Assembly (NCBI RefSeq): GCF_000243235.1
Contig: NZ_JH594606.1
Span: 1,407,625-1,471,624 of the forward strand
Reading direction: 5' to 3'
Length of the DNA stretch: 64,000 nt
Source: Gillisia limnaea DSM 15749
Lineage (GTDB): Bacteria > Bacteroidota > Bacteroidia > Flavobacteriales > Flavobacteriaceae
The position numbers and the translations under genes are program-made. Below the pieces are notes generated by a model. That model saw only the letters and a list, made by a program, of their open reading frames with translations. It ran no database searches and was not told the origin of the DNA. Positions 1 to 7,660 of this stretch are shown here, piece after piece (positions within the stretch are counted from its first letter, which is position 1; every line of letters starts with the position of its first letter).

Positions 1-57
1 GCACTGCTCACCAAATGGTAAAGAAGCACCGTTACGTTATGGCTCTTGTGTATGAAT

Positions 58-113
58 TTACTATTTTGTGACATCGAGTCACAAAATAGTAATAATAAAC
101 GAGGCAAGCCTCG
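58..113. repeat. Two adjacent perfect hairpins
   Basis: A 15-bp perfect inverted repeat (58-72 with 78-92, 5-nt loop ATCGA) is followed by CGAGGC-AA-GCCTCG (100-113). Neither has a T-run that would make it a clear terminator for the minus-strand operon; that terminator lies at 142-169. The pair may be a dispersed REP-like intergenic element or the end of an element outside the window. No gene is visible in bases 1-200. Confidence 0.6.
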
Positions 114-141
114 GGGAATTAAACCCAATAGAGATTAAAAT

Positions 142-169
142 AAAAAACTGCCCCCAATTATGGAGGCAG
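142..169 (-). terminator. Terminator of the SusC/SusD operon
   Basis: Read on the minus strand, an 8-bp stem (162-169 with 148-155, one G-T pair) with a short AT-rich loop is followed by a run of six T (142-147). It lies 32 bases beyond the stop codon of the last gene of the sus operon. Confidence 0.75.
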
Positions 170-200
170 CTTATTTTCAAATAAAAGGTATTCTTTCGAT

Positions 201-1112
201 TTAGATTTTCTCGAATTCCAAAGTAACAGGGTAAGCTGCTCCTCCACAGCCTCCATCTGTAATAAAGTCTGTAATAGTTAAGGTGAAACTGGAATCGTCT
301 GCCGGGTCTATCTCCACTCCATCATCTGTAGAACCATATGAAATTGATCCCGTACCACAACCTATACCAGAAGCAATAACTGGTACAGATACGGTTCCAC
401 AAACAAATTCTAATACAGCACTTTGTCCAAATCCACCTGCTCCTGGTAAGTATGAAAGAGCAATAGTTCTTTGGGTTTGAGAAGTCTCTTGTAAATTATA
501 AACCCCACTTTCCGCAAAAGCTCCAAATGGGCCTGCACCAGTTATGGTAACCTGATAATCTCCTGCAAAACTACCGTTCAATGGGCATCCTACTGGATAG
601 AAAGCATCAACATTATAAATTGTAGAGGAAAGAATATCAGAGCCATAAAGACGGCCATTTTCATCCCATAATTCAATTTCAGTACCATCCTGAAGATACA
701 ATTTAGTAGTAATAATTAAATTATCTGCTAATTGAAAATCATCAAGACTGTTTAATTCTGAAAATGCATTAACCACGTCTGAAGTAGATAGAGTAAGTTC
801 AGTAGGGAATTGTGTTATCCCCGCCTGCAGCGTAACAGGACCATATATTTCTCCGCTTGCTGTTTGGTAAAGTCCAACAACATCTGCAGATGTTACATTC
901 CCCTGGGCTACATCTACTGTAAAGCCAAAAGTAATATCCTGCCCTTCCTGAAGGTCAATAAGGTTCAGGATGGTTGGGAGTTCAGGATTTTGAGTAATAT
1001 CCGAAACAGCCCCAACCCTTAGATCAAGTTCCGATTCCCCACCGTCAGTATCACAAGATACTGTAAAGGCAGCAAGAAACAAAGTTGTTAATATAAATCT
1101 TATATTTTTCAT
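201..1112 (-). CDS. Putative surface lipoprotein of the SusCD operon
   Basis: This is a 303-residue lipoprotein of unknown function. The chosen ATG (1112) gives a classic signal peptide ending in the lipobox FTVSC; longer in-frame starts would run into the susD gene. Acidic residues follow the Cys (DTDGGESE), as often seen in Bacteroidetes lipoproteins exported to the cell surface. The rest is Gly/Thr/Ser-rich and looks all-beta, with several Cys in the C-terminal third. It follows susD by 16 bases and is the last gene before a terminator, the usual place for an accessory ligand-binding lipoprotein. The substrate cannot be told from the sequence. No family was recognised. Confidence 0.7.
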   Translation of the reverse strand: MKNIRFILTTLFLAAFTVSCDTDGGESELDLRVGAVSDITQNPELPTILNLIDLQEGQDITFGFTVDVAQGNVTSADVVGLYQTASGEIYGPVTLQAGITQFPTELTLSTSDVVNAFSELNSLDDFQLADNLIITTKLYLQDGTEIELWDENGRLYGSDILSSTIYNVDAFYPVGCPLNGSFAGDYQVTITGAGPFGAFAESGVYNLQETSQTQRTIALSYLPGAGGFGQSAVLEFVCGTVSVPVIASGIGCGTGSISYGSTDDGVEIDPADDSSFTLTITDFITDGGCGGAAYPVTLEFEKI

Positions 1113-1128
1113 AATCATATTTTTAATA

Positions 1129-2826
1129 TTAGTTATCCCAAAAAATAGTGTAGTTAGCAGGAGTCTTTTGAGCAGGAGCATTTTGATTTAAGTTCAATTC
1201 ATTCTGAGGCCAGAAAAGAGACTTTGGGAATTCATTATTTTGAACCGTAAAGTTTGGATTTAAAGGAAAATCACCCATATCCAATTGATATTCGTTACCC
1301 GATGCATTAGGATTGGGAATTCTGGGATATCCTGTTCTTCTCAAATCAGCATATTGATCTACTGGATCTCCAAAAGTTGACACCCACTTTTGTGTAATAA
1401 TGACCTCCAATTGCCTTTCAGCTGAAGCTCCTTCGAAACTGGCCAAAACAGCACCTATATAGTTCGCAACTTCTTCACTACCAGTCAAAACAGGAACTTC
1501 CTGAGTAGTCCCAGTACCAGCAACCACTTCATCAACCTGCCTGAAGCTGGCTTCCATAGCTTCTTCAAGTTTATCTTTAGCAGAACCTGCTATCAAACCT
1601 TCGAGAATCAATTCAGCTTCTATATAAAGAAATTCGTCATATGTTAACAATCTATGTGGTGCAACCCCTGTACCACTGGTTGCATCAATTGAATAACCTG
1701 TATTTTCATCATACAGACCTCCGGTTGGAAATATACCTGGATAAGTTGCCGAGTTTTCCACTGCAAAGTCCCTATCTGGTCCAATACTCCCAAATCGTAT
1801 AGAAAAGAATCCTGTGTTTTCATCCCAATAATCCGCATTTGGATCTCCTGTTTCTGCATTTCCATTATCTGGAGGTAATTCTCCATCAGCCAATTGATTC
1901 ACAAAATAATAAGGAATTCTTGGATCTTGAATATCAGTAAAAATTTCTGGATTCCATCCTTGTAATATCTCATAGAACCAAGGACTTTGATAATCTGCAA
2001 ACTGGGTACTTTCATAAGCTGATTGCCAGTAATTATTTCTTTCATCAGTTGGCGCCTGGTTTGCAGTATGTTCCAATTCAAAATCATCTGCAAGTGACTC
2101 CATGAAGTTATCTTCAGCTACAAGAGCATTGAAATCGGTCTGATTGAATAATGATGTGGTTCTAATTTGATTGTATAACTTTAATTTAAAAGTATTGGCA
2201 AATCTTATCCACTGGTTCATATTTCCACCATAAATCAAATCTTCACTACCCGGCTCAATTCCTTCCTCGGAATTGATATTAGATTTGGCAGTATCAATTA
2301 AATCCAGCACACTTTGATAGATCATTTCCTGATCATCAAAGCTCGCACTTACTATTCCGCCCTCCAGCTGACTTGCTTCGGTATAAGGAACATCTCCCCA
2401 TAAATCTACAGCACCCGCCATTAGATAAGCTTTAAGCAATTGACTAACTCCAACATACATCAAATCTCCGCTTTCAGTTCCTTGTGAAATCAAGCTTTCA
2501 ATATCTGTGAGAGTTAAGTATGTATTATTCCACTCATTGTTTATAGTTATATTATCTGGTCTTGTACCATATTGGTCAGTATCTTCCCTTGTTGTTGCTT
2601 GGTGGGTATATACGCTAAGTATTCCCCCAGCCCAGAAATTATAATCACCAGAGTTGAAAACTCCCAGTTGCGCTCCAGGCAGCAATTGCGCTAAAGGAGC
2701 CACGGTAGGGGCATCCGTATCAGTATCCACATCTAAATAATCGCTACAACCCACTAAAACCAATGTTAGAGTGAGAGCCACAAAAAACTTAGAACTTTGA
2801 AATTTGTTTTTCATTTTATTTTTCAT
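1129..2826 (-). CDS. SusD/RagB-family outer-membrane lipoprotein
   Basis: Substrate-binding lipoprotein that caps the SusC channel at the outer surface. The 565-residue product has a signal peptide ending in the lipobox LVLVGC, followed by SDYLDVDTDTDAPT, a typical SusD N-terminus. The helical TPR-like part includes LLKAYLMAGAVDLWGDVPYTEA (split here only for description) and the region around IRFANTFKLKLYNQIR, both characteristic of the SusD-like 2 branch. It lies 12 bases downstream of susC and overlaps no neighbour once the next gene is started at 1112. ATG at 2826 or 2814 are both possible starts. No glycosidase, sulfatase or peptidase is adjacent, so the nutrient is unknown; such non-PUL pairs often handle peptides or other small ligands. 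Confidence 0.9.
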   Translation of the reverse strand: MKNKMKNKFQSSKFFVALTLTLVLVGCSDYLDVDTDTDAPTVAPLAQLLPGAQLGVFNSGDYNFWAGGILSVYTHQATTREDTDQYGTRPDNITINNEWNNTYLTLTDIESLISQGTESGDLMYVGVSQLLKAYLMAGAVDLWGDVPYTEASQLEGGIVSASFDDQEMIYQSVLDLIDTAKSNINSEEGIEPGSEDLIYGGNMNQWIRFANTFKLKLYNQIRTTSLFNQTDFNALVAEDNFMESLADDFELEHTANQAPTDERNNYWQSAYESTQFADYQSPWFYEILQGWNPEIFTDIQDPRIPYYFVNQLADGELPPDNGNAETGDPNADYWDENTGFFSIRFGSIGPDRDFAVENSATYPGIFPTGGLYDENTGYSIDATSGTGVAPHRLLTYDEFLYIEAELILEGLIAGSAKDKLEEAMEASFRQVDEVVAGTGTTQEVPVLTGSEEVANYIGAVLASFEGASAERQLEVIITQKWVSTFGDPVDQYADLRRTGYPRIPNPNASGNEYQLDMGDFPLNPNFTVQNNEFPKSLFWPQNELNLNQNAPAQKTPANYTIFWDN

Positions 2827-2838
2827 TTGTTTATTTTT

Positions 2839-5800
2839 TTAAAAACTAGCACTAATTCTTATACCATATCTTTTTGAAGTAGGAGCAGATTGAATTTCTA
2901 TACCTTGTAATCTTGTATTACCAAACGCAGTAACTTCAGGATCAAAATTGGTGTATTCAGGTACATTTGGTGCAAAATACCATAAATTATTAGCTACAGC
3001 GCTAAGACTGATTCTACCAAAAGGGCTTCTTTCCAGCCATTTTGCCGGTATCTCGTATCCTAAGCTAACTTCTCTTAAACGGTAAACTGTTCCATCATAA
3101 ACAGAAGCTTCATCCACACTATTAATAGCAAAAGTGTTTCCTCCTGCTGGTGAAAAGTAAAGCTCATTCATACTTAATTGAGTAGAATTGGGAATTTGAT
3201 TCCCTTCTGGATCTAGAATAGGATTACCACTTCCATCAGCGTAAAAGCCGGGAATAATGAAAGTACGCTCTCTATCTTCTGTATCCCTGGTTACACCTCT
3301 ACCCAGTAAAGATTCAATAGTTGAACTTTGGATATCCCCACCTTCTTTCCAATCTACCTGCGCATTTAAGGTAACTCCTTTATAAGAAATGGTATTTATG
3401 AAGGACATTCTGAAATCAGGATTTGGGTCGCCTATTATTCCATTTTCCAAATCGGCAACTATTCCACCCCCTGATCTATTGATTAAAAAATTACCTTCAT
3501 CATCTCTTGCAAATTGAGAGCCATAAAATACCCCGAAAGGTTGTCCAACAGCTACATATCCTATTTCATTAACATTTAACGGAATACGATCAAGCCCTTC
3601 CACCAATTCGGTAACTTCATTTTTGTTTTGAGTGAAGTTAGTAAATAATGTCCATTTGAAATCCTCTGTCTGAAAAGGGACTAAAGTTAATCCAACTTCT
3701 ATACCAGTATTTTTAATTTCACCAATATTAGTGTTTAAAGTGGTAAAACCACTAGTTCTTGGCACATCTACTGGAGAAATTAAATCTGTTGTCACTTTCT
3801 CATACCAGGTAAAGTCCAAAGCTATACGTCTATTCCAAAATTCAAGATCTATACCAGCTTCAATTTCATCAGTAAACTCAGGAGTTAATTCTTGATCTGC
3901 CAAATCGGTTCTGTTCCCAATTACAGGAATACCATTATAAGGTTGGCCAACAGCGAAAGTCCTGTTTAAAAACTCAGCACTTGCAGATCTTGCTACAGAA
4001 GCAAAAGCACCACGTATCTTAGCAAAAGTAAGAACATCACTTTGAAGGTTCAAAGCCTCAGTTAAAATAAGGGAACTAGAAACAGATGGATAGAAATAGG
4101 AGTTGTTATCTTCCGGAAGCGTTGAGCTCCAATCATTTCTACCTGTTGCATTAACAAAAAGATAATCCCTAAAAGAGAATCCTACTTCAGCAAATACACC
4201 TATAGTCCTTGATCTTTCATATCCTAAACCTTTTGTATAGGCAACATTCACGTTATTTTCAATGGTGTAAATTCCTGGAGATATAAAAGTGTTCCCAGAA
4301 ACAAGAGAACGTTCATTAGTATTTTGCAACATGTTATTTCCCAAAATTGCCGAAAAACCTATGTCCTCGGTTATTTGGTACTTGTCAAAGTTTAATATAA
4401 ATGTGGATTCCACATCTTCATTTACGAACCTGTCGAGTGTAATAGAACCAAGCCCTTCAGATGCACGTGATCCTATCTCTCTAATTTGTTTTCTGTCTAG
4501 ACTGTATTTATTCACCCCTACCTGGAAAGATGCTGAAATATGTTCGTTAAAATCATAACCAGCATTTACATTTGCAACCGTTCTATTAGTATTTGTAATA
4601 ATCTGGTCATTTTCCCAGGACCACAAAGGATGATCATAACCAGCATTAGGAATTACGGATGCTCCTGTTTCAGGATGAATATAGGGCAACGAAAAATCCC
4701 AATTCCTTGCCAACACCATGGTACGTGCAAAAGATGAAGAAGATCCACCAAACTGATTTTCTCCAAAGAAACCTCCCACCTGCTCAGAATCAGAATAACT
4801 AAGATTACCACCAAAATTAATTCCATTTTCCAAAACAAAATTACCTCCAGCTGAAATGGTGTTTCTGTCATAAGTGTTGAATGGAATATATCCTTCCTGT
4901 GAAAGATCTGATACCGTCACTCCAAAATTTCCATTCTCACCACCGTAAGACAAGTTAACTGAGTTTTCAGATGTCACCCCTGTCTTGAACAAATCCTTCA
5001 CGTTATCAGGTTGAGCTTCATAAGGAACTGTTGAACCAAACTGATCAGGAAACGCATTCAACAAATTTGGCCAGGTTGGAATAGTTTCCCTTGAATCAAA
5101 ACGGGGTCCCCATGATCCATTGGCATTTGCATATGCAAAATTCACACCAGCACCATAGGTGTTTTGATAGTCAGGTAAATTAGCAATATTTTCTAAATAA
5201 GTTCCCGAAGTAACAGTAATGTTTGTTTTTTGAGGACCACCACCGGCTCCTGTTTTTGTAGTGATTACAATTACCCCATTAGTTGCCCGCGAACCATATA
5301 ATGCCGCGGCCGCAGTACTTTTCAAGACGTTTATGGACTCAATATTATTTGGATCTAAAGTCGATAATCCAGATTCATAACCTCCACCGCCTGTAGTTTG
5401 GCTTGATGTGGAAACCTGATCATTACTGTAAGCAATACCATCCACAACGATTAATGGTTGAGAAGATCCCTGGATACTGGTAACTCCACGAATGTTTATC
5501 TGATTGGAAGCACCAGCAACCCCAGTAGAAATGTTTACTTGTACACCTGCAACTTTACCCGCCAATGAACGTATTAAATCCGGTTCTGAATTTTCTGTTA
5601 CATCTTCAGCAGCTACAGTACTAACAGAGTAACCCAAATCTTTTGGGTTCCTTTTAATCCCAAAAGCCGTAACCACTACTTCATCCAGTTGAGAAGCATC
5701 AGCGGCAAGTGTAACATTAATTAGACTAACCTCGCCTACAGTATACCTAGCAGTCTCCATACCTATGAAAGAGAATACCAGAACACCTCCCTGATTTACG

Positions 5801-5991
5801 GAAATAGCATAGTTACCGTCAAAATCTGTTTGAACACCCCTAGCACTTCCGTCTACTAGTACGTTCACCCCGGGTAGAGGCAAACCATTTTCGTCGGTAA
5901 CCGTTCCGGAAACCTCCATTTGCTGTGCAAAGGTTAATTGCACCATAAACACTAAGAATAGTGTTAGAATCCCATTTAATCTTTTTTTCAT
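2839..5991 (-). CDS. SusC/RagA-family TonB-linked outer-membrane transporter
   Basis: TonB-dependent channel for import of a substrate bound by the partner SusD. The 1050-residue protein has a signal peptide (residues 1-22, ending TFAQ), a carboxypeptidase-D-regulatory-like beta-sandwich at about 25-105 (VSGTVTDENGLPLPGVNV), a plug domain at about 115-240 (VVVTAFGIKRNPKDLGYS, then RGVTSIQGSSQPLIVVDG) and a C-terminal 22-strand-type barrel ending in ISASF with terminal Phe. Length is normal for the family. First gene of a three-gene minus-strand operon with susD and a lipoprotein. No anti-sigma or sigma gene is next to it, so regulation is not evident. Confidence 0.95.
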   Translation of the reverse strand: MKKRLNGILTLFLVFMVQLTFAQQMEVSGTVTDENGLPLPGVNVLVDGSARGVQTDFDGNYAISVNQGGVLVFSFIGMETARYTVGEVSLINVTLAADASQLDEVVVTAFGIKRNPKDLGYSVSTVAAEDVTENSEPDLIRSLAGKVAGVQVNISTGVAGASNQINIRGVTSIQGSSQPLIVVDGIAYSNDQVSTSSQTTGGGGYESGLSTLDPNNIESINVLKSTAAAALYGSRATNGVIVITTKTGAGGGPQKTNITVTSGTYLENIANLPDYQNTYGAGVNFAYANANGSWGPRFDSRETIPTWPNLLNAFPDQFGSTVPYEAQPDNVKDLFKTGVTSENSVNLSYGGENGNFGVTVSDLSQEGYIPFNTYDRNTISAGGNFVLENGINFGGNLSYSDSEQVGGFFGENQFGGSSSSFARTMVLARNWDFSLPYIHPETGASVIPNAGYDHPLWSWENDQIITNTNRTVANVNAGYDFNEHISASFQVGVNKYSLDRKQIREIGSRASEGLGSITLDRFVNEDVESTFILNFDKYQITEDIGFSAILGNNMLQNTNERSLVSGNTFISPGIYTIENNVNVAYTKGLGYERSRTIGVFAEVGFSFRDYLFVNATGRNDWSSTLPEDNNSYFYPSVSSSLILTEALNLQSDVLTFAKIRGAFASVARSASAEFLNRTFAVGQPYNGIPVIGNRTDLADQELTPEFTDEIEAGIDLEFWNRRIALDFTWYEKVTTDLISPVDVPRTSGFTTLNTNIGEIKNTGIEVGLTLVPFQTEDFKWTLFTNFTQNKNEVTELVEGLDRIPLNVNEIGYVAVGQPFGVFYGSQFARDDEGNFLINRSGGGIVADLENGIIGDPNPDFRMSFINTISYKGVTLNAQVDWKEGGDIQSSTIESLLGRGVTRDTEDRERTFIIPGFYADGSGNPILDPEGNQIPNSTQLSMNELYFSPAGGNTFAINSVDEASVYDGTVYRLREVSLGYEIPAKWLERSPFGRISLSAVANNLWYFAPNVPEYTNFDPEVTAFGNTRLQGIEIQSAPTSKRYGIRISASF

Positions 5992-6441
5992 TATTTTGTT
6001 AATTTGAATTAGTCTGCGCCAAAAATCATAATAATTTCTTAATAAAAAAAATTTATTATTTCCTTTTAAATGTTAAACTCTTAACACAACGCTATTACAT
6101 AGATGCCAGATTTATCAAATGGTTGCGTCGACTCAGTAATAAATCGCATAAATTTTACAATATGAATAAATATTCAAAAGAAAGTATCAAAAATTAAAAC
6201 GCATCAAGGCCTAATTATCTGCTGGTTTCTCATGGTTAATCCATATTTCTTCACCTATTAGCAACGTTTTAGATAAATTTGAAAAAATAAATAGATTCTA
6301 TTAAATGACTCTTGAATTTTATTTTGTCGTTAATTTAAATCACAAAAAAAAGCTCTTTTCAAACAGACTTAGAAATTATCTCCAACCAACTGGTGAATAC
6401 TCTTCTCCAGCGACTCCTGAAATCCCTAACTAATTATAATT
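5992..6441. other. Non-coding region upstream of susC
   Basis: About 450 AT-rich bases between susC and the susD remnant. The first 120 probably hold the minus-strand susC promoter and leader, but no exact TAnnTTTG box was found. Around 6361-6425 a short minus-strand open stretch reads GISGVAGEEYSPVGWR and then stops; it may be more decayed coding DNA. Nothing else was recognised. Confidence 0.5.
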
Positions 6442-6839
6442 TTAAGAAGAAATAGCTACCAGGGCAAGTCTTGGAACAGGGAAATGCAATAATATACCTT
6501 CCTGCAAAAAGATTTTCTTGTCTCAATTCAAAGAAACTTAGACCCAGGGATGTAAATCAACTCTTCCCCAACCTTGAACACCAAATAAGTTTCAAGAACT
6601 AATTCTTATGGTGTAACATCGTCCATAAAAATTTAAAAATCAGTTGTTAGTCCATTGTCGATATAAGCAATTACTTTTCCCCAATTAATGGCATTCTTTT
6701 GAGACTGTTACGAACGTTTCCTACAAACAAACGAGCGACCAGACTATTTGTAAATTCAAGAAAAGTAGTTTTGTTTCCTGCACCTCCAGACAACCATTTT
6801 TCTGGAAAAGAAACATTGCTCGAAAGCATTCTCAAATTT
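6442..6839 (-). pseudogene. Decayed SusD/RagB-family gene fragment
   Basis: Reading the minus strand in shifting frames gives consecutive SusD-type segments. They are [17 protein letters not shown] and [19 protein letters not shown] (6839-6690), then after a one-base frameshift [18 protein letters not shown] and TTDF (about 6690-6640), a stop, IFMDDVT (about 6630), ETYLV, another shift to VQGWGRVDLHPWV (about 6585-6542), and a C-terminal-like LRQENLFAGRYIIAF then FPVPRLALVAISS before TAA at 6442. The pattern ANSLxARxxVxxxRN / NWxKVxxYxDxGITTDF / DDVTW / TYLVxxGWGRVD is characteristic of SusD proteins. Several frameshifts, stops and a large internal deletion show it is dead. It is not a copy of the intact susD at 1129-2826, which belongs to another branch. 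The N-terminal half is missing and the remnant abuts the rnhB promoter. Confidence 0.8.
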
Positions 6840-6849
6840 CAAAAATTAT

Positions 6850-6857
6850 TATTTTTG
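6850..6857 (+). promoter_or_regulatory. TAnnTTTG -7 promoter element of rnhB
   Basis: TATTTTTG matches the Bacteroidetes -7 consensus TAnnTTTG. It ends only 3 bases before the rnhB ATG at 6861, so transcription would begin at or next to the start codon, giving a nearly leaderless mRNA. It lies at the edge of the susD remnant. Confidence 0.5.
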
Positions 6858-6860
6858 GCA

Positions 6861-7529
6861 ATGCTTAAAAATTCCTCTAACTATAAACTTACCGAATGCG
6901 GAACAGATGAAGCAGGCAGAGGATGTCTTGCCGGACCCGTAGTTGCCGCTGCGGTTATTTTACCAAAAAGATTTAAACACGTACTTCTTAATGACTCTAA
7001 AATTGTAACCAGGGAAAACCGAATGGTTCTTAAGAAGATTATTGAGAAAAAGGCGCTTCAATATTCTGTCTCTTTTGTAGATAATTTTAAAATTGATGAA
7101 ATTAATATTTTGAACGCCTCTATCCTTGCCATGCATTTTTGCATAGATGACCTTAAAATTATTCCTGAGCATATTCTGGTTGACGGAAACCGATTTAAGC
7201 CTTATAAAAACATTCCACACCTGTGTGTGATCCAGGGAGATGGAAAATTTTTGAACATTGCTGCGGCTTCCATTTTAGCCAAAACCTACCGGGATGAATA
7301 CATGGAAAAGATCCACGAAGAGTATCCTATGTACAATTGGAAGCAAAATAAAGGGTATCCTACATTAGAGCATAGGGCTGCAATTGAAAAATACGGGGTC
7401 ACAAAATATCACCGGATGAGTTTTAAACTTCTACCGGAGCAGTTATATGCCTCACCCGGAACTGCTGAAAAAGCAGTTCCGACCTTGCATTCCTCTCGTT
7501 TCACTCGTCGGATGCATGAGGAGAGGTAA
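6861..7529 (+). CDS. rnhB: Ribonuclease HII
   Basis: Cleaves the RNA strand of RNA-DNA hybrids and starts ribonucleotide excision in the cytoplasm. The 222-residue product carries the catalytic DEAGRG motif (Asp16, Glu17), the middle acidic residue in ILVDGNRF and the last in AKTYRDEYM, plus [13 protein letters not shown] and HRMSFK near the C-terminus. ATG at 6861 is preferred to an upstream in-frame start at 6699 because that extension would be translated from susD remnant DNA. The family usually ends shortly after the HRMSFK segment; here about 27 extra residues ([20 protein letters not shown]...) are encoded by a hairpin-rich insertion that seems to have replaced the original stop codon. 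Confidence 0.93.
   Translation: MLKNSSNYKLTECGTDEAGRGCLAGPVVAAAVILPKRFKHVLLNDSKIVTRENRMVLKKIIEKKALQYSVSFVDNFKIDEINILNASILAMHFCIDDLKIIPEHILVDGNRFKPYKNIPHLCVIQGDGKFLNIAAASILAKTYRDEYMEKIHEEYPMYNWKQNKGYPTLEHRAAIEKYGVTKYHRMSFKLLPEQLYASPGTAEKAVPTLHSSRFTRRMHEER
7458..7527. repeat. Hairpin-rich repeat forming the rnhB 3' end
   Basis: A perfect 9-bp stem (7458-7466 with 7472-7480, loop GAAAA) is followed by a second, longer-looped inverted segment, CCTCTC (7492-7497) with GAGAGG (7521-7526). Together they encode the unusual C-terminus of RNase HII and end at its stop codon. This is the architecture of a small mobile palindromic element. Only one copy was seen in the window. Confidence 0.55.
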
Positions 7530-7660
7530 ATAGGAAACCTCATTGCAAACCGTCTGGGAATTTAGAGATTCTGTATCTTTATCAAAAATATTCCTTTAAA
7601 ACCTTTAATTTTCTGAAGATGGCTTTCTTTGCTGGTTCTTTGGAAAAAATTTGAGCTGCG

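Noticed and set aside
1113-1181. Longer N-terminus for the sus-operon lipoprotein
   Set aside because: It would overlap the end of susD and place the lipobox far from the start.
6699-6860. Extended N-terminus of rnhB from an upstream in-frame start
   Set aside because: The extra residues are read from the SusD remnant on the other strand and are not RNase HII-like; a promoter box lies just before the ATG at 6861.
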